Source of the DNA: Azospirillum sp. OGB3
GTDB lineage: Bacteria; Pseudomonadota; Alphaproteobacteria; Azospirillales; Azospirillaceae
Direction: 5' to 3'
Length of the DNA: 64,000 bases
Assembly: GCF_014192915.1 (NCBI RefSeq)
Contig: NZ_JACHYN010000011.1
Span: 1-64,000, forward strand
The notes below the pieces were generated by a model. It saw only the letters and a list, made by a program, of their open reading frames with translations. It had not been told where the DNA came from and did no database searches. Positions within the stretch are counted from its first letter, which is position 1, and every line of letters begins with the position of its first letter. Both the position numbers and the translations under genes were made by a program. This document shows positions 51,416 through 59,264 of this stretch, piece after piece.

Positions 51416-53086
51416 ATGATGGTTGCGGCCTTGCTGGCGTACGCGCTGCTGTACGCGTCGCCGTACGGGCTGCGCGTGCTGACCGTGGCGGGGGTGTACG
51501 CGCTGGCCGCCATCGGGTTCCAGATCGTCTTCGGGCTGGGCGGGGCGCTGTCGCTGGCCCATGGCGCCTTCTTCGGGCTGGGGGCCTACGCCACCGGCAT
51601 TTTGGGCAGCCAATGGGGCTGGGGCTTCGCCGCGACCTTCCCGGTGTCGCTGCTGGTGCCGCTGCTGCTGGCATTGCTGGTCGGGCTGCCGGTGCTGCGG
51701 CTGGAATCCCATTACTTCGCCCTGGCGACGCTGGGCATCGCGCAGGTCGTCCATCTGCTGGCGGTCAACAGCCCCGCCCTGACCGGCGGCGCCAATGGAT
51801 TGCCGGGTGTGCCGGGCATCGTCCTGTTCGGCTGGGCGGTGCCGCGCGGCCTGCCGCTGGCGGCGGTGGTCTGGGGCTTCGTGGCGCTGGGCGGGCTGCT
51901 GGCCTGGAGGCTGGCGCGGGGACGCTGGGGGCGGGCGCTGACGCTGGTGCGCGACGACCCGCTGGCCGCCGGCACGCTGGGTCTGGACGTCGGCGGGCTG
52001 CGGCTCGCCGCCTTCGCGCTGAGCGCCGTCTATGCCGGGGCGGCGGGCGCCTTGGCCGTGCACACCCAGCGCGTCGTCTCGCCGGAGGTGCTGGAATTTC
52101 CCGTCATGGTCTCCGTCCTGACCATCGCCGTGGTCGGCGGGCGGGGGCGCGTGGCCGGGGCGATCCTGGGGGCGGTGCTGCTGCTCCACCTGCCGGAGTG
52201 GTTCCGCTTTCTGGAGCGCAGCTATCTGATCGTCTACGGCGTGGCGCTGCTCGCCACCATCGTGCTGGCGCCGCACGGGCTGACCGGCCTGCTCGACCGG
52301 CTGTTCCCGGCCCGCCCGGCGCCGTTGCCGAAGCCCGAAGCGCCGTCGGGATTGGCCATTGCGAACGGGCCTTTGCTGCGGGTGGAAGGGCTGACCAAGG
52401 GCTTCGGCGGGGTGCGGGCGGTGGACGGCGTGTCGCTGACGCTGAAGGCCGGGACCATCACCGGTCTGATCGGCCCCAATGGTTCCGGCAAGACGACGCT
52501 GGTCAACCTGATCTCCGGCCTGGAGACGCCGGACGGCGGGCGGGTGCTGATGGGGAGTGCGGATTTGGCCGGGCAGCGGCCCGACCGCATCGCCCGCGCC
52601 GGGATCGCCCGCACCTTCCAGGCGGTCAGCCTGCCGGAGGGCGCCAGCGTCCTGGCCGCCGTGGCCGCGGCGCGGCTGGAGCGCGACGGCTCGATTGCCC
52701 AGGCCGAGGCCCACGCCCTGTGGGCGCTGGAGCGGCTGGGCGCGGCGGACCTCGCCGCCAAGCCCTGCGCCGGATTGCCCGCGGCGCTGCGCCGCCGGGT
52801 GGAACTGGCCCGCGCGCTGGCTCGCCAGCCCGCCGTCCTGCTGCTCGACGAGCCGGCGGCAGGGCTGACCGACGGGGAGAAGGCGGAGTTGGCCGGCCAT
52901 CTGCGCGCCATCGCCGCCACGGGCACCGCGCTGCTGGTGGTGGAGCACGACATGGGCTTCCTGCTGCCGCTCGCCGGCCATGTGCTGTGCCTTGACCAGG
53001 GGCGCCCGCTCTACGAAGGCCCGCCGGAGGGGGTGCGCAGCGACCCCGCCGTGGTCGCCGCCTATCTGGGCGAGGGGGCGCGATGA
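51416..53086 (+). CDS. Fused ABC permease-ATPase (LivM-LivG type) in TPP-riboswitch operon
   Basis: A 556-residue fusion. Residues 1-300 are a LivM-like permease (VAGVYALAAIGFQIVFGLGG, LSLAHGAFFGLGAYATGILG near 45, VLRLESHYFALATLGIAQVV near 90, LTLVRDDPLAAGTLGLDVGG near 177). Residues 320-556 are a LivG-like ATPase with Walker A GPNGSGKTT at 353, Walker B AVLLLDEPAAGLTDGE near 475 and the switch His in VVEHDMGF. The ABC signature LSGGQ/LSYGQ is replaced by GLPAALRRRVELARAL, so one of the two composite ATP sites of the transporter is probably impaired. It starts at ATGATG directly after a half repeat, and overlaps the next gene by four bases. Confidence 0.92.
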   Translation: MMVAALLAYALLYASPYGLRVLTVAGVYALAAIGFQIVFGLGGALSLAHGAFFGLGAYATGILGSQWGWGFAATFPVSLLVPLLLALLVGLPVLRLESHYFALATLGIAQVVHLLAVNSPALTGGANGLPGVPGIVLFGWAVPRGLPLAAVVWGFVALGGLLAWRLARGRWGRALTLVRDDPLAAGTLGLDVGGLRLAAFALSAVYAGAAGALAVHTQRVVSPEVLEFPVMVSVLTIAVVGGRGRVAGAILGAVLLLHLPEWFRFLERSYLIVYGVALLATIVLAPHGLTGLLDRLFPARPAPLPKPEAPSGLAIANGPLLRVEGLTKGFGGVRAVDGVSLTLKAGTITGLIGPNGSGKTTLVNLISGLETPDGGRVLMGSADLAGQRPDRIARAGIARTFQAVSLPEGASVLAAVAAARLERDGSIAQAEAHALWALERLGAADLAAKPCAGLPAALRRRVELARALARQPAVLLLDEPAAGLTDGEKAELAGHLRAIAATGTALLVVEHDMGFLLPLAGHVLCLDQGRPLYEGPPEGVRSDPAVVAAYLGEGAR

Positions 53087-53790
53087 GCGAACCCCTGTTG
53101 CAGGTCGAGGGGCTGACCGCCGGCTATGGCGGGGCGATGGCGGTGGACCGCCTGTCGCTGTCCGTGGCGGCGGGGGAGGCGGTGGCCCTGCTGGGCGCCA
53201 ACGGAGCGGGCAAGTCCACGCTGCTGAAGGCCATCCTCGGCCTCGTCCCGGCGACGGCCGGGCGGGTCCGGCTGGCGGGGGAGGCGATCGATGCCCTCGC
53301 CCCGGAACGGCGGGTGCGCCGTGGCCTTGGGTATGTGCCGGAGGGGCGGCGCGTCTTCCCCGGCATGAGCGTGCGCGACAACCTGGAAGTGGCGAGCTGG
53401 CTGGACCGGGCCGGGCGCGCCCGCGACCTGGAGCGCGTCTTCGCCCTGTTCCCGGCGCTGGAGGGCAAGGCGGAGGAACGGGCGTGGCGCCTGTCCGGCG
53501 GGCAACAGCAGATGCTGGCGGTGGGCCGCGCCCTGATGGGCCGCCCCCGGGTCCTGCTGCTCGACGAGCCGTCGCTCGGCCTGTCGCCCAAGCTGGCCGG
53601 GGAAGTCTTCGCCGCCGTCCGCGCCATCGCCGCGGCGGGGACGGCGGTGCTGGTCGCCGAGCAGAGCGCCGCCCGCGCCCTGTCCGCCACCGGGCGCGTC
53701 GTCCTGCTGCGGCTCGGCCGGGCGGTGCATGACGGGCCGGTGGAAACCCTCCCTGCCGAGGCGTTGCGCGACGCCTTTCTGGGCGGCTGA
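53083..53790 (+). CDS. ABC transporter ATP-binding protein (LivF type) in TPP-riboswitch operon
   Basis: A 235-residue ATPase of the LivF class with a full motif set: LTAGYGGAMAVDRLSLSVAA, Walker A GANGAGKST near residue 42, VPEGRRVFPGMSVRDNLEVA near 90, signature LSGGQQQMLAVGRAL near 141 and Walker B VLLLDEPSLGLSPK near 163. It pairs with the ATPase half of the preceding fusion, which has a degenerate signature. Its start overlaps the fusion's stop (ATGA). It is the last gene of the riboswitch operon; 148 bp without a clear terminator follow. Confidence 0.93.
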   Translation: MSEPLLQVEGLTAGYGGAMAVDRLSLSVAAGEAVALLGANGAGKSTLLKAILGLVPATAGRVRLAGEAIDALAPERRVRRGLGYVPEGRRVFPGMSVRDNLEVASWLDRAGRARDLERVFALFPALEGKAEERAWRLSGGQQQMLAVGRALMGRPRVLLLDEPSLGLSPKLAGEVFAAVRAIAAAGTAVLVAEQSAARALSATGRVVLLRLGRAVHDGPVETLPAEALRDAFLGG

Positions 53791-53938
53791 TCCGCGGTCG
53801 CAGGGCGGCGCCGAACGCAATTCGGCATTGCGGCAACAGGCCGGGATCTTTGTCGTGACTTTCTCGTCTTGCGCTTGCCGATCCCAGACGGCGGGGCTAG
53901 CTTCCGGCGTCGCCCTGCCCGTAAGGATTACCTCTGCC

Positions 53939-55147
53939 ATGCTGGACAAAGCCGTCGCTGCTGCACTCTCCTCCCTTCTTCTGCTGGGCGCCGCCGCCGC
54001 CCACGCCGATGGGGCGCAGGTGGCGGAGCTGGTCCCCGTCAACCCGCCAACCATGTATTACCCGGCGCCGTCCTCCGGCCCGGCGCCGGCGCCCCGCACG
54101 GTCGCTCCTTCGGCGCCGTCGGCTCCGGCCGCCGCCGATCCAACCGAGAAGACCGGGCCGGCCGAGCTCGAGGATGGCTGGGAAGGCGGCCCGTCGCGCG
54201 ACCGGGACGGCAAGTTCGCCTATTGCGCCATCGAGGGCCGCTTCGACACCGGCCATGTCCTGATGATCGCGCGCAACGTCAAGGGCGAGGTCAATCTCGG
54301 CATGGGCATCCCCGGCGCCGAGCTGCCGGGCGGCGAGCAGTGGAAGGTCAAGGTCGTGGTGGACGGCAAGCTGACGCGCGAGCGCCGCGCGCTGGCGCCC
54401 AAGCCGGACATGCTGGTCATCCCCAACGGCAAGGACGAGGAACTCTACACCGCCCTGATGAACGGCAAGGAGGTGGTCTTCGCCTCCGACGCCGACCGCA
54501 TGTCCTTCGCGCTGAAGGGCACCAAGAAGGTGCTCACCGATCTGAAGACCTGCGTGGACAAGGCCGGCGCCGTTCCGCCCATCGACACCCGCACCAAGAA
54601 GGTCGCGACCCGCCCCGACGAACTGCCGGAAGGGCTGGCCGACCTGCTGAAGGCGGCCGGCGTGCGCGACGTCAAGCGCGTGTCGCTGGAGAATGTGCCG
54701 AAGGGCGAGCGGCCCGCCGACATGGCCTGGCGCATCGGCCCGATCGTCGGCGGCATCCGCGAGCGGATGGTCGAGGAGGGCTCCAAGCTGGAGGATCTGT
54801 CCGCCGGCTACGTCGACGCCATGAAGAAGCGCTGCGAGGGCGGCACGCCGACCGCGTCGCTGAGCGCCGTCGAGGATCTGCCCGGCCTGATGCTGCGCAC
54901 CGGCTCGGTCGATTGCGCGCTGAAGGAGGGCAAGATGCACGTCTCGCTGACTTTCTTCCTGTCGCCGGGCCGCCTCTTCACGATCCTGTTCCACGAGGCC
55001 CAGGAGGCCGACATCGGGCTGGCCGACAAGGTGCGCGACAATCTGGCGGAGGTGCTGCGCCGCCTCGCCGTGAACCCACCCTCCGCCCAGCCGTCCTCCG
55101 GCCAGTCGCCGGCCGCTCCGGTGCCGGCCCAGACGGGCAAGCCCTAA
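53939..55147 (+). CDS. Exported protein of unknown function
   Basis: I do not recognise a family. The 402-residue protein has a signal peptide (residues 1-22, cut near AAAHA), a Pro/Ala/Ser-rich linker at about 33-70 and a soluble region from 75 to 380. Four cysteines (96, 205, 299, 326) could form two disulfides in the periplasm. Two halves can be seen: 92-210, ending FALKGTKKVLTDLKTC, and 225-375 with FFLSPGRLFTILFHEAQEAD. The tail is again Pro/Gln/Ala-rich. The neighbours (transport operon upstream, ClC channel 50 bases downstream) give no clear role. Base composition is like the surroundings. Confidence 0.75.
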   Translation: MLDKAVAAALSSLLLLGAAAAHADGAQVAELVPVNPPTMYYPAPSSGPAPAPRTVAPSAPSAPAAADPTEKTGPAELEDGWEGGPSRDRDGKFAYCAIEGRFDTGHVLMIARNVKGEVNLGMGIPGAELPGGEQWKVKVVVDGKLTRERRALAPKPDMLVIPNGKDEELYTALMNGKEVVFASDADRMSFALKGTKKVLTDLKTCVDKAGAVPPIDTRTKKVATRPDELPEGLADLLKAAGVRDVKRVSLENVPKGERPADMAWRIGPIVGGIRERMVEEGSKLEDLSAGYVDAMKKRCEGGTPTASLSAVEDLPGLMLRTGSVDCALKEGKMHVSLTFFLSPGRLFTILFHEAQEADIGLADKVRDNLAEVLRRLAVNPPSAQPSSGQSPAAPVPAQTGKP

Positions 55148-55196
55148 GGGGGTAGGGCCGCGCCCTGCGGTTGACGGCGCGCGGGCAGGGCACACA

Positions 55197-57047
55197 TTGA
55201 CCGGCATGCCGGACGACATGACGGGAATCCGGGGCGCCGCGGGGGATGCGGCCGGCGCCCTGACGAGAGCACGAAACCCCGGCCGGCGGTTCCTCAGGGT
55301 GCTGACACGGCGAAGCCTGCGCGACAGCGTTCTGGGCGTGCTGATGCTGGCCGGGGCCATCGGCGCCGGGGTCGGGCTGGCCGTGGCCCTGCTGCACGAG
55401 GCCGTGGTCTGGACGCAGTCTTTCGTGTTCTCGGTGGCCCATGGGCAGGATCTGGGCGAGGCCGCACTGGCCGACCCCTGGCGGACCCTGCTGGTTCCGA
55501 CCATTGGCGGCCTGCTGCTCGGCGTTATGGTGAAGCTGGTGCGGCGCTGGCGCTCCAACGACATCGTCGACCCCGTCGAGGCGAACGCGCTCTACGGCGG
55601 CAAGATGTCCCTGATCGACAGCCTGCGCCTGACCCTGGCAACCCTGCTGTCGAACGGCTCCGGCGCGTCGGTGGGAATGGAGGCGGCCTACACCCAGGCG
55701 GGGGCGGGGATCGCCTCGACGCTCGGGCAAAGGCTTCATCTGCGGCGGGCGGACCTGCGCATGTTGGTCGGCTGCGGGGCGGCCGCGGCCATCTCCGCGG
55801 CCTACGGCGCGCCGCTGGCCGGCGCCTTCTACGCCTTCGAACTGGTCATGGGCGGCTACACCATCGCCACGCTGGCCCCGATCGGGGCGGCTTCGGTCGC
55901 CGCGGTGGCGGTGGCCCACTGGCTGACCGACCCGTCCCCGGCCCTGTTCTTCGGCCGTCCGGTGGCGGTGGAGGGCTGGGACTATGTGGCGTGCGGGGTC
56001 CTCGGCTTCCTGGCGGGCTGGCTCAGCATCCTCGCCATGCAGGCGGTGACGGTGGCCGAGCGCGGCTTCCGCGCGTTGCCCATCCCTGTCTGGGGGCGCC
56101 CGGCTCTGGGCGGGCTGGCGCTCGGCGCGCTGGCCTTGGCGGTGCCGCAGGTGCTGGGCGCCGGTCCCGGCGCCGACCCGTCGCAACTGGCCCGCGGGCT
56201 GGAGGCCATGGCGGTGCTGCTGGTCGCCAAGATCGTCGCGTCGGCCCTGTCGCTCGGTTCCGGCTTCCGCGGCGGGCTGTTCAGCGCCTCGCTGCTTCTC
56301 GGCGGGCTGTTCGGCGGGCTGGCCTACGGGGTGCTCGATCTGCTGGTGCCGGGGTTGGGGCTCGACCGGATGCTTCTGGTGCTGGCCGGCATGGGGGCGG
56401 TGGCCGCCGGCATCATCGGCGCGCCGGTCACCATGGTGCTTCTGGTGCTGGAGGCGACGCAGGATTTCTGGGCGGCGTCCGGCGTGCTGATCGGCGTGGT
56501 GGTGTCGACCACCGTGGTCCGGCAGGCCTTCGGCTATTCCTTCGCGACGTGGCGCTTCCACCTGCGCGGCGTGCCGATCCGCGGCGCCTACGACGTCGGC
56601 TGGGTGTCGGAGCTGACGGCGATGCGGCTGATGCGCGGCGACGTGAAGACGATCCTGACCACCCAGACGCTCGACACGCTGCGCCGCCTGCACCCGCTGG
56701 GCGCCGCCAAGACCGTCTTCGCGGTGGAGCCGGACGGGTCCTACGCCGGCATCATCGACATGGGCGCGGTGCACGACCCGTCGCTGGGCGACGAGGACGC
56801 GAAGACGCCGGTCGGCGAGCTGGCCAAGCACGCCGACGACTTCCTGCGGCCCGGCGACGACGTGCGCAGCGTGCTCAACCGCTTTTGCAGCGCCGAGGTG
56901 GAGGCCTTGCCGGTCGTGACGTCGCCCACCGACCGGCGGATCGTCGGCTACGTCACCGAGGCCTATGCCCTGCGCCGCTACAGCCAGGAGCTGGAGCGGC
57001 AGCGCGGCGAGGAACTGGGGGAACGCAGCCTCTACGGGCGGGACTGA
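55197..57047 (+). CDS. ClC-type chloride channel/transporter with CBS domains
   Basis: A 616-residue protein with a ClC membrane domain (residues 40-455) and two C-terminal CBS domains (about 475-600). ClC marks: LSNGSGASVGMEAAYTQAGA near residue 150 (a variant of the GSGxP/GREGP region), AAAAISAAYGAPLAGAFYAF near 198, and ALSLGSGFRGGLFSASLLLG near 350. The usual gating Glu of GREGP corresponds to the Glu in GMEAAY. CBS pairs often sense nucleotides. The TTG at 55197 has GCAGGG six bases upstream; ATGs at 55206 and 55218 are alternatives. It converges on the ppk2 pair. Confidence 0.92.
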   Translation: MTGMPDDMTGIRGAAGDAAGALTRARNPGRRFLRVLTRRSLRDSVLGVLMLAGAIGAGVGLAVALLHEAVVWTQSFVFSVAHGQDLGEAALADPWRTLLVPTIGGLLLGVMVKLVRRWRSNDIVDPVEANALYGGKMSLIDSLRLTLATLLSNGSGASVGMEAAYTQAGAGIASTLGQRLHLRRADLRMLVGCGAAAAISAAYGAPLAGAFYAFELVMGGYTIATLAPIGAASVAAVAVAHWLTDPSPALFFGRPVAVEGWDYVACGVLGFLAGWLSILAMQAVTVAERGFRALPIPVWGRPALGGLALGALALAVPQVLGAGPGADPSQLARGLEAMAVLLVAKIVASALSLGSGFRGGLFSASLLLGGLFGGLAYGVLDLLVPGLGLDRMLLVLAGMGAVAAGIIGAPVTMVLLVLEATQDFWAASGVLIGVVVSTTVVRQAFGYSFATWRFHLRGVPIRGAYDVGWVSELTAMRLMRGDVKTILTTQTLDTLRRLHPLGAAKTVFAVEPDGSYAGIIDMGAVHDPSLGDEDAKTPVGELAKHADDFLRPGDDVRSVLNRFCSAEVEALPVVTSPTDRRIVGYVTEAYALRRYSQELERQRGEELGERSLYGRD

Positions 57048-57068
57048 CCGTCCGGCTCGCGGTTGAAG

Positions 57069-57093
57069 TCCCCTCTCCCCAGAGGGGAGGGGG
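57069..57093. terminator. Hairpin between the ClC and ppk2 genes
   Basis: CCCCTCTCCCC and AGAGGGGAGGGGG can form a strong hairpin in the 73-bp gap between converging genes. It lacks a clear U-run in either direction, so it is a weak terminator candidate. Confidence 0.35.
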
Positions 57094-57120
57094 TTAAGAA
57101 GGCTGAATGCGAAAGCCTTG

Positions 57121-58083
57121 TCAGTAGACCTCCGGCACCCAGTTCTGCTTGGACTTCTTCGGCCGCTTGTAGCCGTCGTCGCTCTGCCGCGGCGGCAGGT
57201 CCAGCTCGACCGGGGCGATGTCCTGGTAGGGGATCTGCTGCAGCAGGTGGCTGATGCAGTTCAGCCGCGCCTTCTTCTTGTCGTCCGCGTCGACGATGTA
57301 CCAGGGCGTCAGCTTCTTGTCGGTGTGCTCCAGCATGGCGTCCTTGGCCTTGGAGTACTCGACCCAGTGCTTGCGCGATTCGAGGTCCATCGGGCTGAGC
57401 TTCCAGCGCTTGATCGGGTTGCGCATCCGCTCGGTGAAGCGCTTCTCCTGCTCCTCGTCGCTGACCGAGAACCAGTATTTGATCAGGATGATGCCGGACT
57501 TGACGAGCATCTCCTCGAACAGCGGGCAGGCGCGCAGGAACTCCTGGTACTCCGCGTCGGTGCAGAAGCCCATGACATGCTCGACGCCGGCACGGTTGTA
57601 CCAGCTGCGATCGAACAGGACGATCTCACCCTTGGCGGGAAGCTGCGCCACATAGCGCTGGAAGTACCATTGCCCGCGTTCCTTCTCGGTCGGCGTGCCG
57701 AGCGCCACGATCCGGCAGACGCGGGGGTTGAGGCTTTCGGTGATGCGCTTGATGACGCCGCCCTTGCCGGCCGCATCGCGCCCCTCGAACAGCACGCAGA
57801 CCTTCAGGCCGTTGACCCGCACCCACTCCTGCAGCTTGATCAGCTCGAACTGCAGGCGGGCCAGTTCATCGATGTACTTCACCTTCTTGCCGTCCTTCGC
57901 CGGCTTGCCGCCGCTCAGGTCGCGCCAGTGGGATTCGATGGCCGCGACCTCCTTGGCGTCGCGCAGCACCTCGCCGCCGGTGGCCGGCACGCCGAGCCCG
58001 AGGTCCTTCAGCTTCAGCGCCTTGCGCTTCTTCCGCGGCTTGTCCTCCGCCCCGGCCCCGGCACCCGTCTTGACCTCGTCCAT
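57121..58083 (-). CDS. ppk2: Polyphosphate kinase 2 (first of two)
   Basis: PPK2 enzymes use polyphosphate to phosphorylate nucleotides. The 320-residue protein has an N-terminal Lys/Arg-rich extension of about 55 residues and a P-loop kinase core with Walker A LFEGRDAAGKGGVIKRITES near residue 98, WYFQRYVAQLPAKGEIVLFD near 140, RSWYNRAGVEHVMGFCTDAE with the lid start, and RMRNPIKRWKLSPMDLESRK near 220. The Lys-rich C-terminus ends PKKSKQNWVPEVY. This fits the class that makes GTP or ATP from the diphosphate. ATG at 58083 is used; AGGGTG is upstream. The second paralog lies 123 bp upstream on the same strand. Confidence 0.93.
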   Translation of the reverse strand: MDEVKTGAGAGAEDKPRKKRKALKLKDLGLGVPATGGEVLRDAKEVAAIESHWRDLSGGKPAKDGKKVKYIDELARLQFELIKLQEWVRVNGLKVCVLFEGRDAAGKGGVIKRITESLNPRVCRIVALGTPTEKERGQWYFQRYVAQLPAKGEIVLFDRSWYNRAGVEHVMGFCTDAEYQEFLRACPLFEEMLVKSGIILIKYWFSVSDEEQEKRFTERMRNPIKRWKLSPMDLESRKHWVEYSKAKDAMLEHTDKKLTPWYIVDADDKKKARLNCISHLLQQIPYQDIAPVELDLPPRQSDDGYKRPKKSKQNWVPEVY

Positions 58084-58206
58084 CGAACACACCCTGCTTA
58101 TTGTTGTCCCCGCCAACCAACGCTAGGAGATGCCGGCGCGTCAGGCAACCGCCCGCGCGCCCACCGCGACGAAGTGACCGAGGCCAGGGCGCCGGGGGAG
58201 GGGCGG

Positions 58207-59034
58207 TCAGTCCTTCGCGTTCGTGTCGAAGGTCAGGTGGACGCCCAGAACCTCCGCAGCGATCCGGGCGACGGTCAGGTCGATGGGCGGCGGGGCGACG
58301 TTGACGCCACGGCTCAGCGCCTCGGTCACGATCTCCATCACCTTCAGGCGGGCGTGCCATTTGGAGTTGGCGGGAACCGCCTGCCAGGGCGCCGTCTCGG
58401 TCGAGGTCTTGTCGAACATCGCCTCGATGGCCTTGCTGTAGTCGTCCCAGCGGGAGCGGTTGCGCAGATCCTCCTCGGTCAGCTTCCAGCGCTTGTAGGG
58501 GTTGCTCAGCCGCTCGCGGAAGCGGTTGAGCTGCTCGTCCGGCGTGATGTGCATGAAGATCTTGATGATGCGGACCCCGTCGTCGGTCAGCATCTTCTCG
58601 AACTGGTTGATCTCGTCGTAGGCGCGCTTCCACTGCTCCTTCTCGGCGAAGCCCTCCACCCGCTCCACCAGCACGCGGCCGTACCAGGAGCGGTCGAAGA
58701 TGGCGAAGGTGCCGGGGGCGGGCAGCTTGGTCCAGAAGCGGTAGAGATAGTGCTTGCCCTGCTCGTCCGCCGCCGGGGCGCCGATCGGCCAGACATGGAA
58801 GCCGCGGGGGTCGAGCGGTTCGGTCAGGCGGCGGATGCAGCCGCCCTTGCCGGCGGCATCCCAGCCCTCGAACACCAGGATGGCGCGGCGCTTCTCGTGC
58901 CAATAGGTCTGCTGGATGTGCAGCAGGTCCTTCTGAAGTTTGGCGAGGCGGCGTTCGTAGTCGTCCTTGCTGCCGATGCCTTCCGCCGTCATATCGAGCT
59001 TGTCGAGACGGATCTTGCCGTTTCCGTTGCCCAT
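58207..59034 (-). CDS. Polyphosphate kinase 2 family protein (second of two)
   Basis: A 275-residue PPK2 paralog with a different subfamily look: LQKDLLHIQQTYWHEKRRAI, Walker A LVFEGWDAAGKGGCIRRLTE near residue 53, HVWPIGAPAADEQGKHYLYR, IFDRSWYGRVLVERVEGFAE near 115 and LSNPYKRWKLTEEDLRNRSR near 182. Compared with its neighbour it lacks the long basic N-terminus and keeps G-W rather than G-R before the P-loop. It may act on AMP or other nucleotides, but this is not decided by the sequence. The ATG at 59034 has AAAGGTG upstream. It is transcribed first, ahead of the other ppk2 gene, and divergently from glgE. Confidence 0.9.
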   Translation of the reverse strand: MGNGNGKIRLDKLDMTAEGIGSKDDYERRLAKLQKDLLHIQQTYWHEKRRAILVFEGWDAAGKGGCIRRLTEPLDPRGFHVWPIGAPAADEQGKHYLYRFWTKLPAPGTFAIFDRSWYGRVLVERVEGFAEKEQWKRAYDEINQFEKMLTDDGVRIIKIFMHITPDEQLNRFRERLSNPYKRWKLTEEDLRNRSRWDDYSKAIEAMFDKTSTETAPWQAVPANSKWHARLKVMEIVTEALSRGVNVAPPPIDLTVARIAAEVLGVHLTFDTNAKD

Positions 59035-59139
59035 GCACGCACCTTTCGAAATGTCTGGCCCAAGTGTCAGGTTTCGGAACCTTCGCGCTTCGCAGGGGTT
59101 GAGCGCGTGCGCCCCGCAGGGCGCGCGTTGCAACCTCGC

Positions 59140-59179
59140 GATGGTCCTTCCGGTGATGGTCCTTCGGCCGTTAACGGCC
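59140..59179. promoter_or_regulatory. Direct repeat and palindrome in the ppk2-glgE divergent region
   Basis: GATGGTCCTTC occurs twice (59140 and 59155, 15-base period), followed at once by the perfect 14-bp palindrome GGCCGTTAACGGCC (59166-59179). They lie in the 230-bp gap between divergent genes and may be a shared control region. Confidence 0.4.
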
Positions 59180-59264
59180 TGTCGGACGATCCACGGGAGG
59201 CGCCACGCTTGTCAACCAGCGGCGACCGGCTGGCGTGCCGCTGCCGACCAGGAGGAATTCCCCG

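Noticed and set aside
51293..53836. An 847-codon minus-strand frame opposite the riboswitch operon
   Set aside because: Composition is Arg/Pro/Gln-rich with no motif, and it lies wholly opposite the permease-ATPase fusion and LivF genes, whose motifs are clear.
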